Below are positions 1-5,628 of a DNA stretch of 14,522 nt, in pieces (within the stretch, counting starts at the first letter, position 1; every line of letters starts with the position of its first letter). The stretch covers positions 1 to 14,522 of the forward strand of contig JANNNU010000189.1 of the NCBI GenBank assembly GCA_031398695.1, in the 5' to 3' direction. The stretch is from JAIYDJ01 sp031398695. Its GTDB lineage: Bacteria; Pseudomonadota; Alphaproteobacteria; Rhodobacterales; Rhodobacteraceae. Below the pieces are notes generated by a model. It was not told the origin of the DNA and made no database searches. It saw only the letters and a list, made by a program, of their open reading frames with translations. A program made the position numbers and the translations under genes.

Positions 1-27
1 GTTCGGTTCTCGGGGATCCGTGCCTGA
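1..27 (+). CDS. Possible 3' end of a plus-strand gene cut by the left edge
   Basis: Reading from base 1 gives eight sense codons (VRFSGIRA) and then a TGA at 25-27. The only support is positional. The sequence right after this TGA (TCC, then CTTTCAT and TTGGC) resembles the sequence right after the pepF stop at 12499-12501, and both lead into the same hairpin repeat. This suggests that the repeat sits just behind a stop codon here too, so an unseen gene would converge on carD. The fragment is too short to identify, and a chance open frame cannot be excluded. Confidence 0.3.
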   Translation, partial: VRFSGIRA

Positions 28-33
28 CTCCGG

Positions 34-104
34 CTTTCATTTTGGCACACTTCACCTTGGCAAAAGTGTCCCACGGGGGTGTGGGGGTGTGAAACCCCCA
101 CTTC
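34..104 (+). repeat. Structured intergenic repeat, copy 1 (hairpin 81-101)
   Basis: This matches a second copy at 12507-12563: CTTTCAT, TTGGC, CCCACGGGGG, then a G-rich arm, the loop TGTGAAA and a C-rich arm. The hairpin pairs GTGGGGG (81-87) with CCCCCAC (95-101) around loop 88-94. In the other copy the second base pair is C-G instead of T-A, so pairing is kept while sequence changes. Copy 1 also carries an extra partial duplication of the leader, with two TTCA(T/C)(T/C)TTGGCA motifs at 37-47 and 52-62. No T-run follows, so it is not a classical intrinsic terminator. Similar G-run/C-run intergenic elements are common in Rhodobacteraceae; that is general knowledge, not a search result. Confidence 0.75.
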
Positions 105-117
105 GACGGCAGGGACC

Positions 118-148
118 AAATGCAAAGAGCGGCCCCGAACCGGGCCGC
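118..148 (-). terminator. Intrinsic terminator of carD and its operon
   Basis: Read on the minus strand, 23 bases after the carD stop, there is a perfect 7-bp stem, GCGGCCC (142-148) with GGGCCGC (129-135), around a 6-base loop. It is followed by the T-rich tail TCTTTGCATTT. A GC stem plus T-rich tail just behind the last gene fits a Rho-independent terminator, although the tail is not a pure T-run. Confidence 0.7.
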
Positions 149-171
149 CCTTGCTTCGCACATCCGTCAGA

Positions 172-681
172 TCAGGCCGCGCGGCCGATCAGAACGGCAC
201 CGACCGTCTTTTGCGCGCCCGCCTCGTCGACCCCGGCCACGGCGGCCACTTCGCGGGTCAGCCGTTCCAGCGCCGCTTCGTAAAGCTGCCGCTCGGAATA
301 GCTCTGCTCGCGCTGGTCGTCGGTGCGGTATAGATCGCGCACCACCTCGGCAATCGCCATCAGATCGCCCGAGTTGATCTTCTGTTCGTATTCCTGCGCC
401 CGGCGCGACCACATCGCGCGCTTGACCCGCGCCTTGCCCTTCAGCGTGTCCAGCGCCTTGGTCACCACGTCCGGCGACGACAGCCCGCGCATCCCGATCT
501 CGGTCGCCTTGTGCGTCGGAACCCGCAGCGTCATCTTGTCCTTTTCGAACGAGATCACAAACAGTTCCAGCGACAGACCGGCAATCTCCTGCTCTTCGAT
601 CGACAGGATTCGGCCAACGCCATGAGCAGGGTACACGACGAACTCGTTCGGGCGGAATTCAGGCTTTCTGGGCTTGGTCAT
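172..681 (-). CDS. carD: CarD/CdnL-family RNA polymerase-binding transcription regulator
   Basis: A 169-residue protein with the usual length and layout of the family. The N-terminal RNA polymerase-interacting domain (about residues 10-65) begins FRPNEFVVYPAHGVGRI, and a helical C-terminal domain follows with Trp91 in RAMWSRRAQEY. In studied homologues this domain binds the polymerase beta subunit, and the conserved Trp wedges the upstream edge of the open promoter complex, stabilising it at rRNA and other housekeeping promoters. The start is supported by AGGA (691-694) nine bases upstream of the ATG. The gene is last in a minus-strand series after fdxA but has its own candidate promoter at 842-870 and a terminator at 118-148. 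Family identity is firm; the alphaproteobacterial member is often called CdnL. Confidence 0.95.
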   Translation of the reverse strand: MTKPRKPEFRPNEFVVYPAHGVGRILSIEEQEIAGLSLELFVISFEKDKMTLRVPTHKATEIGMRGLSSPDVVTKALDTLKGKARVKRAMWSRRAQEYEQKINSGDLMAIAEVVRDLYRTDDQREQSYSERQLYEAALERLTREVAAVAGVDEAGAQKTVGAVLIGRAA

Positions 682-841
682 TCAGTCACTTCCTCGGTTG
701 GCAGCCGTTGTTTTTGCGACGAAAGTCCCCCGATCGCTGCAAAATTGCCGCGCCGTTGGTCTTCGCGATTCAGATGGTGTGTTGCACTCAGGCGGGCAGT
801 GCCGAGAGCATTCGGGGTCGTCCTTTGGTCCATGTAACAAT

Positions 842-870
842 TGTATAGCATAAAAAAGCCGCGATTCCAA
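842..870 (-). promoter_or_regulatory. Candidate sigma-70 promoter for carD
   Basis: On the minus strand there is TTGGAA (865-870), a 17-base spacer, and TATACA (842-847), about 160 bases upstream of the carD start. Spacing is ideal and both hexamers are close to consensus, in an AT-rich pocket of otherwise GC-rich DNA. It implies a long 5' leader. The -35 lies inside the hairpin of the candidate fdxA terminator. It is a pattern match only. Confidence 0.5.
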
Positions 871-887
871 CACGCACGTCGGATCGC
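852..887 (-). terminator. Candidate intrinsic terminator of fdxA, overlapping the carD promoter
   Basis: On the minus strand, about 80 bases after the fdxA stop, GCGATCC (881-887) can pair with GGAATCGC (861-868) with one bulged A. Weaker inner pairing with wobbles shortens the loop. GGC and then six T's (852-857) follow. The T-run is good and the stem is imperfect. If real, it would separate fdxA from carD transcription. Confidence 0.45.
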
Positions 888-967
888 AACCCTAAAGTTT
901 CACAGACACTATAATGACCTTGCGTCACTCGGTTTGCCGCATCTGCCGATCCTGTACGAATCGGGCG

Positions 968-1306
968 TCAGCCGCCCGCGCCAGGGGTTTCGGAAAAGTA
1001 CTTTTCCAGCTTTCCCGTTTCCCCGTCGCGCGCCTCGGCGTCGGGAAGCATGTCCTTCTTCGTGACGATCACCGGCCACACCAGGGAATACTTGCGGTTG
1101 AACGTCACCCACTTTTCCATGTCCGGCTCGGTGTCGGGCCGGATCGCGTCTGCCGGGCATTCCGGTTCGCACACGCCGCAGTCGATGCATTCATCCGGAT
1201 GGATGACCAGCATGTTCTCGCCTTCGTAAAAGCAGTCCACGGGGCACACCTCGACACAGTCGGTGTATTTGCAGGCAATGCAGTTGTCGATCACCACATA
1301 GGTCAT
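968..1306 (-). CDS. fdxA: Seven-iron ferredoxin FdxA (3Fe-4S plus 4Fe-4S)
   Basis: A 112-residue cytoplasmic electron carrier with the Azotobacter FdI-type arrangement. Cys9, Cys17 and Cys50 fit the 3Fe-4S cluster. Cys21, Cys40, Cys43 and Cys46 fit the 4Fe-4S cluster, with the signature CIDCGVCEPECP at 40-51. Cys12 and Cys25 match the extra conserved cysteines of this family. The C-terminal half (WVTFNRKYSLVWPVI onward) is also typical. The gene begins 48 bases after the S4 gene stop, on the same strand, so co-transcription is likely. The ribosome site is weak (GGACCGG before the ATG). The redox partner cannot be told from the sequence; the genes upstream suggest no particular pathway. Confidence 0.95.
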   Translation of the reverse strand: MTYVVIDNCIACKYTDCVEVCPVDCFYEGENMLVIHPDECIDCGVCEPECPADAIRPDTEPDMEKWVTFNRKYSLVWPVIVTKKDMLPDAEARDGETGKLEKYFSETPGAGG

Positions 1307-1354
1307 GGCCGGTCCGTTCGTTATTGCGATCCCTGACTAGGACAGTCGGCGGGA

Positions 1355-1669
1355 TCATTCAAGCGGGCTTGGTGCCGCGTCAAGGTCAACATACAGCGCC
1401 GCCGCTTCTGCGGCCGGGCCGCGACGCTGCGCCAGATCGACAATCCGGATCACCCGGATGCGCTTGGCCTGCGGAAAAGTCAGAACGTCCCCGACCGACA
1501 CGCCATAGCCGGGTTTTGCCGTCTTTTGACCGTTCACGCGGCAATGCGCCTTGCCAACCATGTCAGCCGCCAAAGACCGTGAGCGGAAAAAGCGTGCCTG
1601 AAACAGCCACTTGTCCAGCCGCTCATTCGGCTGGACTGGGACGGCCGCAGAAGCGCCCTTTGCCGCCAA
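1355..1669 (-). CDS. S4-domain RNA-binding protein (Hsp15-like)
   Basis: A small basic protein of 104 residues with an S4 RNA-binding domain at about residues 17-65: ERLDKWLFQARFFRSRS, then HCRVNGQKTAKPGYGVSVGD. This is the Hsp15/RluB-type fold. The heat-shock relative Hsp15 binds 50S subunits carrying stalled nascent chains, and a similar ribosome-linked role is possible here but unproven. The start is TTG at 1667-1669. It follows the helicase TGA (1670-1672) directly and in the same frame, and no ATG, GTG or TTG codon lies between it and the S4 core. No Shine-Dalgarno sequence precedes it, so translation probably depends on coupling to the helicase, or possibly on read-through. Confidence 0.88.
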   Translation of the reverse strand: MAAKGASAAVPVQPNERLDKWLFQARFFRSRSLAADMVGKAHCRVNGQKTAKPGYGVSVGDVLTFPQAKRIRVIRIVDLAQRRGPAAEAAALYVDLDAAPSPLE

Positions 1670-4600
1670 TCAGATCTTGTCGCGCAGGGCCGCAAGCACG
1701 GCGAACGGGTTGTCGGGGTCGATCGGCTTGTCCGCACGGGGGGGACGCGCCTCGTATTTCGGTTTCGCATCGCGCGACGAATCCTTGGGGCCGCGATCGT
1801 TGCGGTCGGACCGGCCCTGCGGCTTGCCGCCCTTGGGCTTGAACCCGTCCCGGTCGCGACGCTCGCCCTGTGGCCGGTCACCCTGCGGACGGTCGCCCTG
1901 CGGACGATCGGCATGGCGCCGCTCACCGTCAGGCCGCGGCTCGCTTTCTGCCGCAACAGGCGCGCCATCGGCGGACAGAACCGGCTGTCCGGCCGGCGCA
2001 GATTGATCAGGCCGCGGCCCCCGGTCGGGCCGGGGTCCACGGTCGGGTCGGGATCCACGGTCAGGCCGGGGCCCACGATCGCCACGCGGCGCGCGCTCGG
2101 CATCCGCGCCGTCGGGGCGCGACGGACGAGCGTTGCGTTCCGGGCGCGGCGCGCGCGGTTTTGGCGCCCAGGTGAAGGTGTAATACACCTCCATCTCGGC
2201 CGGCAGTGCAGCGGCGGCGGCGGCGGCTGCCTCGGCCTCTGCCACCAGCGAAACCTCTTCGGGAATCGGAAGCACCGGCGCATCCGGGTCTACCGGTGCG
2301 ACGACAGGCTCGGGTTTAGCCTTGGGGCGCTCGGCACGCTCGCCCGCATACCCCAGCCCCCCCATCAGTCCCGCGAACTGTTCCAGCGTCATCCCAGTGA
2401 TCGACAGCATTTCCGGGGTCGCCTCGAACCCCGCCTTGCTATCCTTGGCGCGCACCAGATCGGCAAGCCGCTCCAACATGTCGATCCGGATCGCACGCGC
2501 GCCCGCGGGGTGGTATCCTGCCAGCGTGTAGTGGCTTTTCGGGACGTCTGGCAGATTGGGGATCGTGACCAGACCCGGCGGCGGACTTTCGGGAAATTCC
2601 GGCAGGCCGTTGAACAGCGACCACAGCACCAGGCGCAACCGCGTGGGTGCCGGCTTCAGCAGCGGCTGCATGAAGATGGTGAACTGGCCAAACCGCACGC
2701 CATGCTTGCGCAGGGCGCCCCGCGAATCCTGGTCAAGCTCTTTAACGTCGTTGGCGACGTTTTCGCGCGGCAGAACGCCCAACCCTTCGACCAGACGAAA
2801 CGCGAACCCGCGCGCCAGCCCGACAAGCGTTTCATCGCGCCCCATCGCCAGAAGCGGCTCGAAATGCAGCGCCACCTTGCGGTCGATGAAATGCTGCAGG
2901 CGGCGGCGCACCTTGTCGGCCACGTCGGGGCCCGCCTCTTCGTCAACGAAAGCCTCGACCTGCGGGCGCGTGACCTCGGGTCCCTTGACCAGCTTGCCGA
3001 CGGCCGTGGTGCCCCACATCAAGCCGCCCTGCGTGGTGAAATCCATCTCGGTATCGGGCGCGTTGTAGAACCGGTCGGCGCGCAGATGGAATTCGGGCTT
3101 CAACACCGCCTCGGCCGTCTGGCGCAGCGTGCGCGCCTCGTCAGGCGACGAGGAGGCGTCCTGCCGGAACCGGAATCCTTCGAGACGCCCGACCAATTCG
3201 CCGGAAACCGTCACTTCGCCCTTGTCATTCACCTCGGCCACGAGGGTCTCCTTCTGTTTCAACCGCCGCAGCAAGACCGATGTGCGCCGGTCAACAAATC
3301 TTTGTGTGAGCGCTGCATGCAGCGCATCCGACAGGCGATCTTCTACAGCGCGCGTCTCGCCGCGCCAATGACTTTCGTCCTCGACCCACGATTTGCGCTG
3401 CGCGATGTACGTCCAGGTTCGGATATAAGCCAAACGTTTCGACAGTGCATCAATATCCCCCTCGGTCTTGTCGATGCGCTTGATGGCCTGCGCCAGCCAA
3501 TCCGACGGGATACGCCCACCCCCAATCCCCTTTCCAACGAGGAAGTCGAAGATCCGTTCCAAAAGCGTCGTGTGTTCGGCCCCACTGGCGTTGCGAAAGT
3601 CGGGGATGCGGCACACATCCCACAACAACTGCACCCGTTTCGGCCCCGTCAGCTTGTCGCGCACCTCGGGCACGGCGGACAGCGCCTTCAGCGCCAGCAC
3701 GTCGTCGGCATCCCGCGCCCGCGTCAGCCAGTCGTCCGACGTCGGATATTCCAGACTGCGGATCAACCGTTCTGGCGTGCCGAAATCGAGCACGTCATTG
3801 CGCCAGTGCAGCTTCTTGACCGGCGCAAAGCGGTGCTGTTCGATGGCCTCGACCACTTCCTCGTCCAGCGGTCGCGCCTCTCCGGTGACGCCGAAGGTGC
3901 CGTTTTCCACGTGTCGTCCGGCGCGCCCGGCGATCTGCGCCAGTTCCTGCGGATTGAGGCTGCGCATCCGGCGGCCGTCGAACTTGGACGTCGAAGAGAA
4001 CGCGACATGGTGGATGTCGAGGTTCAGGCCCATCCCGATGGCATCCGTCGCCACAAGGTAATCCACATCGCCGTTCTGATAGAGCGCCACCTGCGCGTTG
4101 CGCGTCCGGGGCGATAAGGCCCCCATGACCACCGCACAACCACCCTTCTGGCGGCGGATCAGTTCGGCGATCGCATAGACGTTCTCGACCGAAAACCCCA
4201 CGATCGCCGCACGCGCCGGCATCCGGCTGATCTTCTTGGACCCCGCATAGGTCAGCGTCGAAAACCGCTCGCGCTTCATGAACGTAACGCCGGGCACCAG
4301 ATTTGCGATCGCGGTCCGCATCGAATCCGATCCCAGGAACATCGTCTCGTGCAGGCCCCGCGCCTTCAGCAGCCGCGCGGTGAACACATGCCCCCGGTCC
4401 GGATCGGCGCACAGCTGAATCTCGTCGACCGCCACGAAATCCGCACCGATCTCCAGCGGCATCGCCTCGACCGTGCAGACCCAATAGGCGGTGCGGTCGG
4501 GCACGATTCGCTCTTCGCCGGTGACCAGTGCCACGATTGACGGGCCGCGCTGTGCAACAATCCGGTCATAGACTTCGCGCGCCAGCAGTCGCAACGGCAG

Positions 4601-4705
4601 GCCGATCACGCCGGTGCGATGCGTCAGCATCCGTTCGATGGCAAAATGAGTCTTGCCGGTGTTCGTCGGTCCAAGGACCGCCGTGACCCGCGGGGTCGCA
4701 TCCAT
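1670..4705 (-). CDS. SUV3-like superfamily 2 RNA helicase with long disordered basic tail
   Basis: A 1011-residue ATP-dependent helicase related to SUV3, the mitochondrial degradosome helicase, and so probably acting in RNA unwinding or decay. Visible motifs: Walker A GPTNTGKT (12-19), Walker B DEIQ (94-97, the SUV3 form of DExH), motif V VATDAIGMGLN (218-228), motif VI QIAGRAGR (257-264). A SUV3-type C-terminal region follows. After about residue 790 the protein becomes low complexity: an Ala run near 820, four six-residue RPDRGP-type units (about 877-901), three DRPQG units (about 933-947) and a Lys/Arg/Asp-rich end. The tail makes it longer than eukaryotic SUV3 (700-800 residues) and may bind RNA. 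The gene starts 9 bases after the TPR gene and is directly followed by the S4 gene. The RNase partner, if any, is not in this window. Confidence 0.92.
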   Translation of the reverse strand: MDATPRVTAVLGPTNTGKTHFAIERMLTHRTGVIGLPLRLLAREVYDRIVAQRGPSIVALVTGEERIVPDRTAYWVCTVEAMPLEIGADFVAVDEIQLCADPDRGHVFTARLLKARGLHETMFLGSDSMRTAIANLVPGVTFMKRERFSTLTYAGSKKISRMPARAAIVGFSVENVYAIAELIRRQKGGCAVVMGALSPRTRNAQVALYQNGDVDYLVATDAIGMGLNLDIHHVAFSSTSKFDGRRMRSLNPQELAQIAGRAGRHVENGTFGVTGEARPLDEEVVEAIEQHRFAPVKKLHWRNDVLDFGTPERLIRSLEYPTSDDWLTRARDADDVLALKALSAVPEVRDKLTGPKRVQLLWDVCRIPDFRNASGAEHTTLLERIFDFLVGKGIGGGRIPSDWLAQAIKRIDKTEGDIDALSKRLAYIRTWTYIAQRKSWVEDESHWRGETRAVEDRLSDALHAALTQRFVDRRTSVLLRRLKQKETLVAEVNDKGEVTVSGELVGRLEGFRFRQDASSSPDEARTLRQTAEAVLKPEFHLRADRFYNAPDTEMDFTTQGGLMWGTTAVGKLVKGPEVTRPQVEAFVDEEAGPDVADKVRRRLQHFIDRKVALHFEPLLAMGRDETLVGLARGFAFRLVEGLGVLPRENVANDVKELDQDSRGALRKHGVRFGQFTIFMQPLLKPAPTRLRLVLWSLFNGLPEFPESPPPGLVTIPNLPDVPKSHYTLAGYHPAGARAIRIDMLERLADLVRAKDSKAGFEATPEMLSITGMTLEQFAGLMGGLGYAGERAERPKAKPEPVVAPVDPDAPVLPIPEEVSLVAEAEAAAAAAAALPAEMEVYYTFTWAPKPRAPRPERNARPSRPDGADAERAPRGDRGPRPDRGSRPDRGPRPDRGPRPDQSAPAGQPVLSADGAPVAAESEPRPDGERRHADRPQGDRPQGDRPQGERRDRDGFKPKGGKPQGRSDRNDRGPKDSSRDAKPKYEARPPRADKPIDPDNPFAVLAALRDKI
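1866..1910 (-). repeat. Three tandem 15-bp units in the helicase tail
   Basis: Units at 1866-1880, 1881-1895 and 1896-1910 share the form CCCTG(T/C)GG(C/A)CGGTC(A/G) with a few changes. They encode the five-residue repeat DRPQG on the minus strand. Period is a multiple of three, so copy-number change would keep the frame. Confidence 0.85.
2005..2076 (-). repeat. Four tandem 18-bp units in the helicase tail
   Basis: Units at 2005-2022, 2023-2040, 2041-2058 and 2059-2076 are close variants of GGTCGGGCCGGGGTCCAC. They encode RPDRGP or RPDRGS on the minus strand. This is an in-frame coding minisatellite giving an Arg/Pro/Gly-rich disordered stretch. Confidence 0.85.
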
Positions 4706-4714
4706 GATCGTAGC

Positions 4715-5275
4715 CTACAGGTCCTGCCCGGCGACGGTCTTTTCCAGCCGCTCTATCGAGTCCTTTACGGCGTTCAGATGGGGATTGATAGCCAGAGCGG
4801 CCTCGTAGACCTCCAGCGCCTTGTCCGGTTGATCCAGCTGTTCGAAGATCATGCCCAGACCCGCCAACGCGCCGAAGTGCCGCGGATTGAGCGTCAGGAC
4901 ATGCCCGATGTCGCTGACCGACGGCCCCAGATCGCCAGTCTGGAAATAGGCCGTCGCGCGGGCATTCCAGCCTTCGGCAAAGTCGGGCGCGTGGTCGATC
5001 AGCGCCGTCAGATGCTCGACCGCGACATCCGGCATCCCGGCAGCCATCGCGTCGCGTCCGCGTTCCAGCAACAGATCCATCGACGCGGAACCAGACTTGG
5101 ACCATTCGATCCAGATCTCGCGCTCGATGTTTTCCGCCTCGCGCGCGTCGGCGTCGGGCAGACGGTCGAACAGGTCGTCCAGCGCGGCGGTTTGGCCGCC
5201 CGCGACCGACCCGGACAGCAGAATCAGGACGGATGCCGCAACGATATGATTGTGTAAGGCGTCGATGACTTTCAT
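4715..5275 (-). CDS. Exported TPR-repeat protein
   Basis: A 186-residue protein from the ATG at 5273-5275. A second in-frame ATG at 5291-5293 would add MRYLEL; neither has a clear ribosome site, and the shorter form gives the better signal peptide. The signal segment is MKVIDALHNHIVAASVLILL, with likely cleavage near the Ala/Gly-rich SVAGGQTAA. Three tetratricopeptide-like helical pairs follow, starting near DLLLERGRDAMAAGMPDVAVE, GWNARATAYFQTGDL and GALAGLGMIFEQLDQPDKALEVYEAAL. TPRs bind partner proteins; the partner is unknown and a periplasmic location is inferred. The gene ends 9 bases before the helicase start, so the two are probably co-transcribed, although their compartments differ. 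Confidence 0.85.
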   Translation of the reverse strand: MKVIDALHNHIVAASVLILLSGSVAGGQTAALDDLFDRLPDADAREAENIEREIWIEWSKSGSASMDLLLERGRDAMAAGMPDVAVEHLTALIDHAPDFAEGWNARATAYFQTGDLGPSVSDIGHVLTLNPRHFGALAGLGMIFEQLDQPDKALEVYEAALAINPHLNAVKDSIERLEKTVAGQDL

Positions 5276-5337
5276 AAGTTCAAGGTAACGCATGCAACGG
5301 GAAAATCCATATTCCTGTTTTCACGATGGAGAAAAGA

Positions 5338-5625
5338 ATGAGCACAGTGATCGACATGGCCCTGGCCGCCCTGCAGCAGAAAATGCCGAACGGATTCGAC
5401 GGATCGGCGAAAGTGGTCATTCCCGGCGAAGGAACGATCATGCTGGACGAAACCGGTGCGCGCGCCGGTGACGACGAGGCCGACGTGACGCTGACCGCCG
5501 CTGCCGAGGTGTTTCAGGGCATTCTGAATGGCGACATCAACCCGACCATGGCCTTCATGACCGGAAAGCTTTCTGTCGACGGCAACATGGGTCTGGCGAT
5601 GAAACTGGGCGCAGCGCTGAGCTGA
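5338..5625 (+). CDS. Small SCP2 sterol-binding-domain protein
   Basis: A 95-residue single-domain protein of the SCP2 (sterol carrier protein 2) fold. The C-terminal signature FMTGKLSVDGNMGLAMKL is characteristic, and the N-terminal part (GFDGSAKVVIPGEGTIML) fits the lipid-binding sheet. Such bacterial proteins are thought to bind acyl or other hydrophobic ligands; the ligand here is unknown. The ATG at 5338 is preferred over the in-frame ATG at 5326 because GGAG at 5328-5331 is six bases before 5338, while the upstream ATG overlaps that site. It lies 3 bp before a lipase-like hydrolase, which suggests a shared lipid-related task. The TPR gene diverges only 62 bp away. Confidence 0.9.
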   Translation: MSTVIDMALAALQQKMPNGFDGSAKVVIPGEGTIMLDETGARAGDDEADVTLTAAAEVFQGILNGDINPTMAFMTGKLSVDGNMGLAMKLGAALS

Positions 5626-5628
5626 GCC

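Noticed and set aside
81..101. Repeat hairpin considered as an intrinsic terminator
   Set aside because: No T-run follows on either strand. The carD operon has a better terminator at 118-148.
1355..1672. S4 gene considered as the broken-off end of a helicase pseudogene
   Set aside because: Both parts are complete on their own: the helicase has all core motifs and the S4 protein has a full domain of normal length, so a nonsense-split gene is less likely than two coupled genes.
2005..2076. Tandem repeats considered as a CRISPR-like or regulatory repeat array
   Set aside because: The units are contiguous with no spacers, have a period divisible by three, and encode a regular peptide repeat inside an intact helicase frame.
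1913..4117. Long plus-strand open frame of 734 codons opposite the helicase gene
   Set aside because: It is a shadow of the GC-rich helicase gene. The product is Arg/His/Gln-rich with no recognisable domain, while the minus strand shows intact helicase motifs.
5276..5337. Promoters in the short gap between the TPR and SCP2 genes
   Set aside because: Elements such as CATATT and TTCAAG are present, but no pair has acceptable spacing, so no promoter is claimed although one must lie near.
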